Below, piece by piece: positions 47,902 to 60,498 of a stretch of 64,000 bases of DNA (its first letter is position 1; each line of letters starts with the position of its first letter). Below the pieces are notes generated by a model that worked only from the letters and a program-made list of their open reading frames with translations, did no database searches and was not told the DNA's origin. Both the position numbers and the translations under genes were made by a program. This DNA comes from Primulina eburnea (lineage: Eukaryota; Streptophyta; Magnoliopsida; Lamiales; Gesneriaceae), in NCBI RefSeq assembly GCF_022965805.1, contig NC_133106.1:33407913-33471912 (forward strand), given 5' to 3'.

Positions 47902-50900
47902 ATGGCGGTGTTAAAGCTGTTCATATTTACCGTATTTCTTTCGCTAATTGTTGGCCGGATAGCTGCCGATGCTGATGTGTTGATTTCGGAAGCCGATGGT
48001 GTTTCTAGATCGGAAGGCCACGACTCAGATGTCGTAGAGCGGTTCAAGACCAAGATCCATGCTCTCGGTTAGTTTTTTTTGAAGATTTCCTCTTTTTATC
48101 ACTCCAAGTGGAAAACCCTTGATTTTGACCTGTTTTATTGGGACGATTTTGAATCCAGTTGTTATATTTCGTGTTTGTTACCTATTGTTTTCAAGTTTGT
48201 TATTTAATGCAAAACCAAAATGTTATTCCATCGTCCTTACGTTGGAACTTATGTTCAGAGCTGCGATTGTTTTATTGATGAAATGAAAACCTTGGAAAAA
48301 TTAATACTTATTTGGAAGGTATGGAGTATTTGGTTTCTGCTATTAACTTCCGTATACATGGCAAGTTATGAAAATATCCATTTGAAGAGCATTCGTGCTG
48401 ATTGTGTGGAAAAATTGTGTAACTTGGTGGAATGCTTTGTGGAACTGGCCGTATCTGCTTGATTGCGTTCAGTTGTCTCCTATTTTAAATGAATGAACTT
48501 TTATATATTTGAAATTGAAATTTTTGGTGGTAGTGACAGGTGCTGCGTCTTCAGGCAATCAGATTTGGATGGTTCTCTGAAATTTTAATTGTGTGAGATA
48601 TATTAGTTTATTTTAAAGAATTGTCTTACCAATGCCAAGCATGTATAGTACATACAAGAATAAATCATATTCATGATTCTTGAAAAGTGAAACTTATTAC
48701 CTGTTAGATTCATAGGATATCATATCACTATTGCTTCGGGCCTTACTGAAGGAAGGCTAGTTACATATCCCTTAAGAATGTTAAACCCGTAAGAATTGTT
48801 GTGATCCCTCTTTTCGTCTCGTTCAAATAGTTGCAAACTTTACAATTTATTCCCTTGCTAAATTTTATGAGAACCGACGAGTGTACAACACTTGTTGCTG
48901 CCTTCTCGTGCCATTAGACAGAGCAGAATAACTTATTGCTATTTTATTTGGTTACTGTCTTCTGTTATCTTACATGTTTGTTTGGTATTAAGAGTCCCTT
49001 ATTGGCGAGAAAGCTCGAGAAACCAAACTCAAGGATGAGGCGATTGCTGCAAAGGAGAAGATAATAAAAGAAAAATTAGATAGCATTGCATCATTGGAGA
49101 GAGAAATTTCGTCTCTAAATGTGAGTCATTATGTATAAATTAACATGTTTGATTGAACAACGAGCTCAAGAAACGGTTATGTTCAAGCTATATATGTATC
49201 TAAGGCTTCTTGTATACTTAGAAAAAGGGAAAGTTAGATGTTGCTGAACAAATGGGGAAGGCACATGCAAAAGTTGATGAACTGGAAAAGGAGGTGGAGA
49301 AACTCAAAACCAATATTGCTTTGAGAAATAAGGAAAAAGATCTATTGGAAACCCGGTCTGCTGAAGTTGAAAAGAAGGCAGCGGAATTGAATTCTAAAGT
49401 TGAGAATGTAAGTCACATGTATCCGAAGAGCCGCCCACGTGTAAAAAGTTGAAACTATTTGAAAACTTTCAAGTTTTTTGTTTCTAATAGCTTCATCTTG
49501 GGCAGTCATGTTCTCCATCCTTTATCTTCATGAATTAGTGTAGAGTGTTGTGAAGTGCATGGACTCGGCATTGATTATTTATTGCATTTCATTAGTTATC
49601 ATTAAAAAAGTTTTCATAATTTTCTGATTAATGTGGTTAGTATGTTATTTAACTCTGTGTGTAATTTGTTATTACCGTGACATTCTGTCTTTACAGCTTC
49701 AAAAGATTTATAATGAACAGAAAACAAAGTTGCGCAAAACAGAACGAGCTCTTCAAATTGCTGAGGTATCGTGTCAACAATATAACAAGGCATTAAATAC
49801 TAATACTCATTGATTTGTATGATCAAGTACTGATTTTTTTTGTACCAAATATATATAGGAAGAAATGATGAAGGCAAAGTTTGAAGCTACATCCAAAACC
49901 AAGGAGTTGATGGAGGTATAGTTTCATTATATTATTTTCTATTTCTACAGCTCTGGATATGAGTTTTTAGTAAATGATATAAGCTCTAATTTACTGATGT
50001 GCCATATTTTTGTTAAATCTTACTGTTTTGTTCACTTCCCCCTCCCTGAAATCTTTTTATACACTAAATACACTTGAGATTTTCTTCTTTATAATGTAGT
50101 TGTGTAATAAATCCTCCGTACATTTACAAGTGAGAAACATGTAACAGCCAAGCACTACATACTTGCCAATGCATCGATTAGTGAAGTCCTTAATTGTTTA
50201 ATCATTAGAGAGTAATGGTTGGCCCATTGTACAAATATTTATGAAGTAAATTTATTCTAAAACTAGGTAGAAATATTTATGAAGTAAATGTATTCTCAAA
50301 CTAGATTGACTTAATATCGCTCATGCAAAAATTATCCAGTGGAAAATGGACTATTTGATTTGTTATTATAGGTCCAATCTTTAAATTGTCAATATGTTGT
50401 AGTATCATGTTGTATAAGAGTTGTTTCAAGGCTTTCTCCAACTATCACCATTTGGATTTACTTGTGATCCATAGTTGTCATCAATCGGAACATTTATAAA
50501 ATGCATAGGATAGAGATACTGGACAACTTTATTTAGAATTATTACAAGCTTCTCGGGCAAATTTGAATTATCGCAAAATCAGCTATGAAATTCATGTTTA
50601 GTTCTCATCTGGTTTACTTCTGACGATTAATTTGACCAAATTGAATGACCTGCTGAACATAAAGGGAAAGAGCATGTAATTCATGTTCCTGCAATTTTTC
50701 GTTTGGTTGTTATTTTGAATACATTTCATTTCTTAGCAAGTAAAAAACAATTTGGACGTATTTCTTATTGAATTTGCCTCTTCAATATCTGCAAAAACTG
50801 TTAATAGGCCCGTGGTGCATGGTTTCCACCTTGGCTTGCAGAATATTTAATCCAATATCAGGTATTTTTATATTATTTTTCTAATTTCTCCAATTTATGT

Positions 50901-52671
50901 GCTTTATCTATTATTTAGTTGATTGACTTTCAATTTTCAGTTACATTTGGAGAAGAACTGGCAGCTGCATGGGAAGCCTGCTATTGAGATGATGACGCAG
51001 AAGGTCATTGTTTTTTTAACTGCATATTCTTATTCATGGACATTGTGATATATGTGATGGCTCATGCTCTCCTTCGGGAATATTTAGTTCACCCTTTTAT
51101 CTCAATTCAGGCTATAGAGAAGAAGACGCAAGCCGAAGAATGGGCTGCACCACATGTGGAAACAATTAAGACTGTAAGTCTCACAAGAACTCATATATCC
51201 TGATTGTTCGTGTTTGATTTATTCTGATCAGCTTTTGATGCAGAAAAGGGAAGTTGACCATCGTGTGTGTAATTAAATTTCAATTACACTTTTTCTTTAT
51301 TTATGTTTACGCTTGTTTACATCCTAGTATTTTGATAATTAGCTAATCTGTGTTTTTATATACTTTGAATTGGTTTGTGTGGTCTAATGAGATCATTTTT
51401 GGTTTCAATTGCATTCGGCATTGCGTAATGTTAATAGGGTACAGTTTTTTTCTTTATCCTCTTTGTTTATTGTTGTGCTTTGCCTACATTGTTCCTTCTA
51501 TTAATTTGTGATTGGTGTTCATTCTATTCCATATCATCTTATGAAGAAATGGGTACCAGCGATAAAGGAACAGTGGGTGGTGATATCTACCAATGTCGAA
51601 CCGCATGTCAAATCGTTGACCGAAAAAACTATTGAAATATATGAAGCTTCTAAGTTTGCTGTTACTCCCCATGTCATTAAAGTTCGGGAGCTTACGAATC
51701 CCTATTTTCAGGTGAGATAATGGTTCAGTTATTTCACTTGCTTATCCTTTCTCTATTCTGCAGTATGAGACATCGGCTGCTTACCATGCAGGAATTGAAG
51801 AAATTCAGCAAACCGTATATTGATGAGGCTGCCACTGCTACTAGACCTTATGTTGATAAAGTACGTGTTACTCTGAAGCCTTATACAAAGGAAGCAGTTC
51901 ATGCCTATGGGAAATTCCTTGAGTCAGCAACTACTTACCATAATCAGGTATGTGAACTTATTGCCTTCAAAGTTTGTATTCTGCAGTCGCCACGATGGGA
52001 GGATTATTGAGGTTTTTTTGTCAATGATGTGCTTAATTGAACCATACCAGAGCCTTGTTTTCTTGTGGCTCATTAATCGTAGGGGTTTCCTTTATAATTG
52101 AATGGATTATTAACTGTTGTCTTTGTCCATATACATACTACATCACTGGTTCATGATCTCAACATATTTTTCTCATCTATAATGAAGGTGCAAGACACAG
52201 TGAAAGAGAAACTTAAGAGTCACGAGCTCACTAAACCTCTTGCAACGAAAGAGTTGATTTGGTTTCTTGTAAGAATTTGACTAGACTTTTGTGTCTTATG
52301 TTTCCATGATTTCTGTGCGAATGCCAAAAAAGTTGGACGATGCTATTCAATTGACCTTTAATATTGCAGGCCTCCGCTCTACTGGCCCTGCCCATCTTTT
52401 TTCTGTGGAAATTATGTTCAGCCATTTTCTGGTTAGTCAACTGGTCTATGTATAGTGCTTTCTTCTCTTTCGATATTTATAAAATGTTGTTTTGAGTTTG
52501 TATGTGTGGAGCTTGTTTCTTAAAATTTAACTTATGCAACCTCTTTTTCTCGTTTTTTTTGTGATAATGAAATAATGTTTTGATTGCAGCAACAAGGTGA
52601 GGAAGCCTGTTCGCAATGGTAACTCTAAACATTCACGTCGGAAGGCTAAACGGGGACACTCGGATGAGTGA
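47902..52671 (+). CDS. Secretory-pathway coiled-coil protein with C-terminal membrane helix
   Basis: Thirteen exons: 47902-48067, 48993-49120, 49222-49407, 49697-49765, 49859-49915, 50808-50861, 50941-51003, 51111-51173, 51547-51711, 51792-51947, 52188-52268, 52370-52431 and 52590-52671. They give 443 residues with every phase consistent. Layout: signal peptide (1-23, [18 protein letters not shown]), a heptad-rich coiled coil (about 65-190), a conserved block with [16 protein letters not shown], a region of repeated amphipathic helices ([20 protein letters not shown]), one membrane helix (about 392-416) and a basic tail (SRRKAKRG). It belongs to a plant family annotated loosely as myosin-heavy-chain- or DNA-repair-ATPase-related. 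Neither label is supported by a catalytic motif here. The helix repeats recall apolipoprotein-like lipid-binding proteins. Function unknown. Confidence 0.9.
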
Positions 52672-55150
52672 TGAGTTAAACCCCTCCGTTTTTACTTAAT
52701 TCCAGGTGTGCCTTGCGAGATTTATTTCCAACATTCTCATGTCATCCATCATATGTGTGCGTGCTATGTGCTGTGCTTTTACACTGTAAAAGGTCGTGAA
52801 GATATAAAACTAGTTTCGCGTTACCTCGTTTTGTGTCGTTACTACGAAACCATATCCAGCATTTCCTGTGGACAGATCATTTCTGCTTCTGAATTTGGTG
52901 GCAATATCTCGACATTTGACTTTGTTATTTTCTATTTACAGATAATTTCTGCTTCTGAATTTGATGGCAATATCTCGACATTTGACATTGTTATTTTCTA
53001 CTTTGTGCAGGTTAGTTTGATCTCTTTTCTACGCCTTCTAAGCATGTAGCCTCAGCACATGTATTACACTGTCGATCTTGAAGCTTTTTGAATTTCCATT
53101 TTTTATCTAGACTAGAAGAGAGTTAAGTATTTTTATTTAGTTTTGTAATTAGTGGTCTGAAAAGGTGTACCATTGCCTTTGTGGTCTATATGTTGTTTCT
53201 ATGTATCTTCCTCTTTTTATTTCCATCTATACTCTTCCAGACCACAATCTAAACAGTCTATTGTTTTTTATGTTTTACGGCAGCAAAAGTGTTGATTATA
53301 AATCTTCCATTGTGTTTTGTCGTACGTTGACATCATTCGTGTCGGTTTAAGGATTAATGTTGAGTGTAGAATCCTCCTCTTATTTTAAACAAAAAATAAT
53401 AATTTCAAGAAAATGACGCCTATCATTCAAACTTATTATTTGTCAGAATTAATTTTGGGGAAAACAATTTCCTTTGTTAATTTGATTAGAAACAACAATA
53501 TAACATTCATAGCATTAATAAAAGGGAATTTATATAATATATATGTCGTTTAATTCGAACGATAAAACATCAATGACGTCATTGTTTCATTCAAAGTTTG
53601 TATATTGTATAAAGTTTTACAAAGTATTATGATTGTTTGGTGTGAATAGCAATACATTAGTTGATTACAATTGAAATGACAAACAAGAAAGTATTATGAC
53701 TGTTTGAATTAGAGGTTGCAAAACCAATGGCAAATAATCATCACTAATAACAAAAAAAAAATATTTTTTCGTTTTTTGAAATCCTTACAATATGATTTAT
53801 TGATATTTCACGTGCACGATGTATGGAGTGTTATTTTTTCTAATTAATGATTAAAATTAACAAATAATAGTATTTGAATAATTATTTATATAATTTCATA
53901 AATATATTTAAATTTTAAATATCAATATAAAAAATTATTATATCCAAAAAAAATTGTCATTTGAGATAACTCCCTTATGGAGATAACTCTAAAATATTGA
54001 TAACAATATTGTCATTAAATCAATTTTTTTTATTTTGATTGTGTGAAACTGTTGCTAATAAAATAAATAAATTTAAAAAATTATATATCATGCTACCTAT
54101 TAAAATTTTAAAAAATAAATAAATATTGTTAAAAAAAGTCAATTTTTTTATTTATTATATGAATAAACTTTGATTCAAAATGATAATGATGACGACACTA
54201 ATAACAATAACAATTTACAGATAATCGATATACAAAAAATTCACGACGAACATTTTAAAAAGTTGAAAATCATAATATTGTATATAAAAAATTAGATTTT
54301 ATTTACTATGTTAGAGAGTAATGAGAACTAAATATCTAAAAGTAACACAAAAATCAAAATAATAACTGAAATTAAATGAATTGATATAAACAATGTAGAC
54401 ATTTAAATATATTTTATATTTTCAAAAAGCATCAATAAACATTTGTATTTTTAAAAAAAATTTGAAAATACTTCACATTTAATTACTATTTATTTCTCAT
54501 ATGTTTTCAAATATTTTAATAGATATGTAGATGCATTAGTAGTAATAAGTATTTCTTTTATAGCATATTATTTTTGGTAGAAATTTTTCAAAAACGACAA
54601 ATTTTTTATATATATTATTACTTTAATTACTTATAGAAATATGTTAATATTTTTCTTTTAATATCATTTCTAAATCATTGCATTCACATACATACACGAG
54701 AGATAATGAATATTGTAGGATTGAACATGTGTAACTTTACCAAAAGTTATAGCTATTAATAATGGTGTAATTCAAATTTTTTAAATCGTACAGCATCTCA
54801 AATGCAGGGGCAAATGAGTCCAATGACTCAGGTCCATCTCTTGTTTGGGGCCCAAAATTTTTTTTAAAAAATTATTATATATAATACTAGTTACTAGATA
54901 GCCCAAAACCAAGTATTTATTAAATGGAACTTGCTTAGCCTATTATCGATTTATTCCCCAATCTTCCCCAATATTCATATATAGACAAGCCTTAATCGAC
55001 TCCAGTCATTGCGTCATCTCTAGGTTTGATTGGAAAACCCGTGATGAGCTGTAAGTCTATTTTCTTGTATTTGCTTTGTTCAGACTTAAAATTTTTTATT
55101 GTAGTTTTTTACTTTCATCGGGGCTTTATACGATATCTATAATCTACGTT
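52672..55150. other. 3' flank and AT-rich intergenic region
   Basis: The first 650 bp are probably the 3' UTR and flank of the coiled-coil gene and include a 66-bp tandem duplication (52873-53004). From 53.4 to 54.8 kb the DNA is extremely AT-rich, with no gene. A phrase near 54804 (caggggcaaatgagtccaat) resembles an hAT terminal sequence and may mark the left edge of the relic that follows. Confidence 0.5.
52873..53004. repeat. 66-bp tandem duplication in the 3' flank
   Basis: The segment opening cagatcatttctgcttctga is repeated 66 bp later with three or four differences. An open frame spanning both copies (52708-53049) shows no family motif and is probably spurious. Confidence 0.8.
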
Positions 55151-55165
55151 TTTTGACTGAAATTT

Positions 55166-55371
55166 TGGTAGATGTAATGCTTATCCGGCTTTCAAATCCA
55201 AATCCTCATATTGCTTATAAAATCTTGTTGACTGTCTCGGTCACAGTAGCAAGTGCAGAGCGAAGTTTCTCCATGATAAAGCTCATCAAAACTTTTCTCT
55301 GATCAACCATGTCACGAGAAAGATTAAATGGATTGTCTATGTTATCGATTGAGAAAGAAATTACTGAATAA
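55166..55371 (+). pseudogene. hAT transposase C-terminal dimerisation-domain relic
   Basis: Plus-strand translation gives YKILLTVSVTVASAERSFSM, then IKLIKTFL, an in-frame TGA, then STMSRERLNGLSMLSIEKEI, ending at a stop. The sequence pattern, with A-S-A-E-R-S-F-S and then R-L-x-x-L-x-x-L-S-I-E, is the hAT dimerisation domain of plant zf-MYM/TTF-type transposases. The catalytic part upstream is missing or too decayed to read, and the TGA breaks even this piece. Non-functional. Confidence 0.8.
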
Positions 55372-55925
55372 CTTGATTATACAGACTTAGATTAGTATTT
55401 TTAGCTATAAACTATTAGGCGGATTGTTTTTTAGTGATCGTTTGGACATGTTTGACATTTTTATTCTTTTAGTTTTTTATATTGTCTTTGACGTATTGAT
55501 TAAATTTGAAAAATTGCTATGGAACTAAAAAAATATGAACACACATTATGATTCAGAAACCTCTTTTTAAAAGTTAAACTCGGGAATATTGTTAGGATCG
55601 GCCATGCTCAAATGCTATGTTATATCATGTTGAGACAATTAACATACCCAACAAATATTATTATTTTTATAAAACAAATTAATTGATGATATTAAATAAT
55701 AAGAAAACACCACGTTCGGGTGTTGCGTTTTTTTTTTTTACGCGTTTGACTCTTTTATTTTAAATTCAAGTCTTAGTCTCGTATTTTACTATTTTTGGCA
55801 ATTATAATAACTTTTCATTACAGTGTTAATGTGTTACTATACCGTCAACACAACATTATTGTGATATCAGTGTCATGTTGAAAAAACACTTAAATTGAAG
55901 AAAAAACACAAAAATATTAGACTAA
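55372..55925. other. Spacer between the hAT relic and the Harbinger-like element
   Basis: AT-rich, with no gene or clear repeat. Confidence 0.5.
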
Positions 55926-57120
55926 GGGGGGTGTATTCAACGTAGAAAATTTATTGACTTTTAATGACTTTTGTAGATTTTAAAAATCTAGAGGTATTCA
56001 ATCAAGACTTTTGCATACTCTATAGAAGTCTTGTGGTATTCAAAATAGACTTTCATGGAGTTTTAAAAAGTCAAGTGGTATTCAACATTGACTTTTATAA
56101 ACTCTATAAAAGTCTACAGTTATTCAAATTTTCCATGGACTTTTAATAACTCCGTGGAATTCATTGACATACAAACATTAAAGCCTAAGGTACAACTACA
56201 AATTGTAAAAAATTGTATTTGGTTCACCCCAAAGATTTGAATGGATTTTTAAAACTTCTAACTCTCTCTATGTCGCTTCACATCACATATCTTCATATCT
56301 TCTCTCCTCTCATCTATTTCTATTACTCTCTCAAATTTTCGAAGTGTATCTCTATATATATTTTCATCTTTCTTTTTCGAATTTTCATTTTTTGGCTGAT
56401 TGTTTATTTAATAATTTTTTATTTTAATAACACCGGGAAATTTTGAATTATAGAATTGATTTTGTGATTTTTAATTTATGATTTATACAAATTAATGTAA
56501 TATTCAATAATAATAAAAGATGATCAAAAAAATGTTGTTTAATTCTTAATAATTGAATAGTTTCGTAACAACAATGATTTTTTAAATTCATTTTCGTATT
56601 TTTAATTAGTATATGTAAGCTATGATATTTTTATACAAAATTATATTCACACAATAATAAATAATATTATTTTTACATTTATATTATTAATTTAAAAATA
56701 AGATTACATGTTAATCAATTGATGTATTTTAAAAAAATTACAAATATGCATATAAACCCACATATATATACATGTAAGGATTAAACGATTTAACTTTTAA
56801 ATAAGTAAATTTATTTATTAATATAAATATTAAAAATAATTTCAAATTGAATATGTTATATATGTCAATTAATTAATGGTTCAAAGAAATTAATAAAAAA
56901 TCACATGTTATAGTTAAGTACAAAATTTATAAAATTTTATAAAAAAAATCTACAAAAGTCTATAAAAATCTTGCAAAAAAGTCTAGATAAATCCACATAA
57001 ATCTGTTTATAAATCTGTGAGATTCCATAAAAGTCAATAAAAATTTATCAAATCCATAAAAGTCTATCATTTAAAAAAGTTATTAAAAGTAATCAAAACT
57101 CTGAATTGAATACACCCCAC
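55926..57120. mobile_element. PIF/Harbinger-like non-autonomous element (1195 bp)
   Basis: The ends are inverted: left GGGGGGTGTATTCAAC and right TTGAATACACCCCAC, differing at one outer base. A TAA trinucleotide flanks both sides (55923-55925 and 57121-57123), the target duplication expected for PIF/Harbinger. Both subterminal regions carry many copies of words such as ggtattcaa, aagtctataaaa and tgactttt in opposing orientation, typical of transposase-binding repeats. No transposase is encoded. Its right end is about 235 bp upstream of the EndoV start codon. Confidence 0.72.
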
Positions 57121-57273
57121 TAAGATCATCTCTTACCCATTATATTGTAACAGTGCAACAATAATTTTAAAATAGTGCAGTTTCTATATTAAATATAACC
57201 CATTTTCAATCCATTAACTCTAAGTTCTACAATTAAAAAAATATTCTTGAATTATTTCCTATTAATTTATCAG

Positions 57274-57279
<6 letters not shown>

Positions 57280-57308
<29 letters not shown>
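57280..57308. repeat. TA microsatellite in the EndoV promoter
   Basis: A 29-bp TA run about 47 bp before the EndoV ATG. It may serve as the TATA element, so its length could affect promoter strength. Confidence 0.7.
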
Positions 57309-57354
57309 CTCCTTTGCTTTTTCGAATCTCTAGCATAGTCGCATTGCGATCCCC

Positions 57355-60300
57355 ATGGAAGAAAGAGCGCTCCTCTCAAGAAATCATCGGTCTCCGAAAC
57401 TCGAGAACGAATGGATTGAGTAAGCTCAAACATTTTAATCACCCCTTTTAGCCCATTCTAGTTATTCCCAGTCAAAGAATTCACGCCGGTGCAGGATCCA
57501 GGATTCACTCAAGAAAAGCTTGATATCAGAGGATGACTTCTGCTGGAATCTGACCGATGATTCTGAAGCAAAAGAGGATCAGGATTCATCAGAATGCGGC
57601 GAAATCCTCAAGTATGTATGCGGGGTTGACTTGAGCTTTTCGAAAACCGACTCTTCAGTTGCATGTGCGACCCTCGTGGTCTTGGATATGAGTACTCTTG
57701 AAGTTATATACGAAGATTTTGCCGTTGTAGAGCTTCGTGTTCCTTATATTCCTGGATTTTTGGCATTCAGAGAGGTCTCGTACTTCAAACCCCATTTCTG
57801 TTTTTTTTTGTTTCCCCTTCCTAGCTTTTTCGAATTGGCTTTGGTCTGATACTGATTCTTGAGTAAGATATTAGGAGAATTGCGCAAACTTCTGTGCAAC
57901 GGAAAACTAGTTATGTTTTATGACAGATGAGATTAGATCTCCATGCTTAATCATATTCTTTGAGACACCGTTTGATACGGGAGATGAGATCTCCGCCAGA
58001 ACAGTTAATATGTGGATGTATAACTTTCACTCCCATTAAAGATTCTCAGCTGGATATTTATCCTTTATCATTCAGTTCATCATCCCATCCAAAGCCCCGA
58101 TGTGCTTAGTAGATTCACTTTTTTATGATCGTGGATGATAATAATGTAGGATCTATCTTAATATTTCTCTGTTAACAGGCTCCAGTGCTTCTAGAACTTT
58201 TAGAGAAAATGAAGAAAAAAGAACTTCTGTCCTATCCTCAGGTGCCCATATCTTATACCTTTGAAATTTCAGTTCTTGTTTGCAATTGCTAATTGCACGC
58301 ACTCATAAGGCGAAACTGTGAAAGTTACTAAATTTAATCCATGAAATAAAGGTTTTATACAATGCTTTTCAGTTTTTGAAAAACGAGAGTAGCTAGGGAG
58401 TTTTCACCCTTAAAAATTATGTGCAGGTGATGCGTGTTTGTATGCCATATATGATTCTTAGATCAATGAAATTGTCATTATGTATATACTAAAATTTCTG
58501 AAGTCATGTATCACAACAGTTATTGATGGTTGATGGCAATGGACTTCTTCATCCTCGGGGCAAGTCTTTTTCTATCATATTTCATACAAGATAAGAAGTA
58601 TATATTACCAATGCATTTATCCTTGAAAATAAATATCATACATGCTCCTTCTATCCTCCCACGGATTGTGGATTTGGGACAATAATGTTTTTTCGGTATG
58701 ATTATGTGCCAACTCGATGGATCATACTTGTCTATTTCTTCAAATGTATGCATAAGGCTTAAGTTATCGCATACAAGAAATTCTTTTTAAAAAAAAATTT
58801 TAAAAAAAATTTGCGTCCCTTGGGACCAACAAGGGGTAGTACAGGAATATTCACCTGTTGTCCATCGACTACGCCTTTCGGCCTGATCTTAGGCCCTGAC
58901 TCACCCTCCCCGATTTTTATTCATATTTTTGTTGGGCTGTTTTTAAAAAAATTGCTTCTTGTTTATTCATATTTTTATTGGGAGCTTGCACAGGCTTTGG
59001 ATTGGCCTGCCATCTTGGTGTTTTGGCTGACCTTCCTACAATTGGGATAGGAAAGAATGTAAGTTTTTTTTACTGTAAATGTTATATATGCCTAACTTGG
59101 CAAATATGTAGTCTAAGTTGTAGTAGCAATCGCCTCCGATGTGTTAATTGATGTCGTTGATGTTAGGTCGACTTTTCTAAAATTTTGCATATTTTTATCA
59201 AGCTCTAGTTTTTGAAGCTGTCAGTAAGATATATGTCACTCTTTTTTCCAGCTACACCATGTAGATGGCCTCACACAATCTAAAGTGAGGCAGATGCTTG
59301 AAGCTGCGGAGGATTCATCAAAAGATGTTTTCACTTTGGTTGGTGCCTCTGGATCAGCATTAGGAGCGGTAAGCCGGTAACAGAATTTGCTACATTGTCT
59401 ATGTACCCCTTTTTCACATACTTCTTCAATTTAATTAAATTTCATTTTATATTGTCATATGTCCTGGAGTATTCTTTTAATTTAACTAACTACAATTCTG
59501 GGATAATTATTACTCCCTGAAATCGCCTTCGTAGTATAGCAAATTAGGATTCCTCTATCTCCCCAGTTGACAATGAAACAGCCATTTTTTCTCCGTTTCG
59601 GATTCTGCTCTGTGTGTATTCTTCTATGTCGCGGCATTTACAATGTGAACTGCCACTATCACACTGTATGCCGCAAATTCCACTCCCCAGGCAAAGTGAA
59701 GAATTTGTTAGCAAGCAACAATTGTCTATGTTGTTACATCGATCTTGCGCTGATGCCTAGGTGGCATAGTAATTGAATTGTGGTGTTTGGGCAGCTATTA
59801 TTAGATTTAAGATACTTGATTTATACAATTACCATCGATTATAATTTTTAGTACAATTCCTGATCCATATCAAATCCAAAGTCATTCATTCGATTGTTGT
59901 GTTGTAAGTTGTGACAATTACTGCTAGGAGAATTGTTGGAAAACAACTATACTCGCTAGCCTACGTAATATGATGTGGTCGAACCATAGTGACTAGACTA
60001 TTGTACAATTTAAAAGAGCTAAGTTGTATATCATTACTCCCTAAAAATTTTAATACAATAACAGAAACATGGTCCCATATTATCTTTAATCATATAACAT
60101 TTACTTCTTTAACTCTTTGTATGTCTTTTATTTGTGGACTGCCACCATTGAAAGTACCATCAGCCAATGTTTGTTCTGTGTACAGGCTATGAGATCGACT
60201 CAAGGCTCCGTAAAACCCATATTTATATCAGTTGGGCATCGCATATCCCTTACCACAGCCATTAAAGTTGCGAAACTCACTTGCAAATTCCGGGTTCCAG

Positions 60301-60498
60301 AGCCCATCAGGCAGGTGAGAGAGTGAATGCTTTTATTTTTTCCTGTCGATTTTAATGTTCCCATCATCCTTGCTATATAATTCAGTTGTTTCAAAGTTTG
60401 AAAGATAATTCTGCACAACCTTACTGTTTTTTCTCCATTTTGTTGTTTAGGCTGACATTAGATCGAAAGATTGCCTAAGGAAGCATGGCTTAAGGTAA
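57355..60498 (+). CDS. Endonuclease V family protein
   Basis: Eight exons: 57355-57419, 57495-57774, 58179-58241, 58520-58559, 58994-59058, 59252-59368, 60186-60314 and 60451-60498. They give 268 residues with all phases consistent. EndoV cleaves one nucleotide 3' to inosine. Bacterial enzymes act on deaminated DNA, while eukaryotic ones prefer inosine-containing RNA. Seen: catalytic Asp in CGVDLSFSKTDSS (Asp67), the wedge motif VPYIPGFLAFRE, the second metal-site Asp in LLMVDGNGLLHPRGFGLACH (Asp141), then LPTIGIGKN and FISVGHRISLTTAI. A short acidic insert (SEAKEDQDSSECGE) precedes the core. Intron 4 has a GC donor (58560-58561) and contains a plastid 23S rRNA fragment. The 3' end converges with the GH17 gene, with 756 bp between the stop codons. 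The protein looks intact. Confidence 0.94.
58813..58912 (-). other. Plastid 23S rRNA fragment (NUPT) in EndoV intron 4
   Basis: About 100 bp, GC-richer than the surrounding intron, reads on the minus strand as gtcgatggacaacaggtgaa and ttcctgtactaccccttgtt, a stretch I recognise as chloroplast 23S rRNA. The plus strand shows its complement, including tcaggccta-type hairpin text. The edges are A/T-rich. It is an old nuclear insertion of plastid DNA, not a functional rRNA gene. Confidence 0.75.

Noticed and set aside
52708..53049. 113-codon ORF downstream of the coiled-coil gene
   Set aside because: It arises from an in-frame 66-bp tandem duplication in the probable 3' UTR and has no family features.
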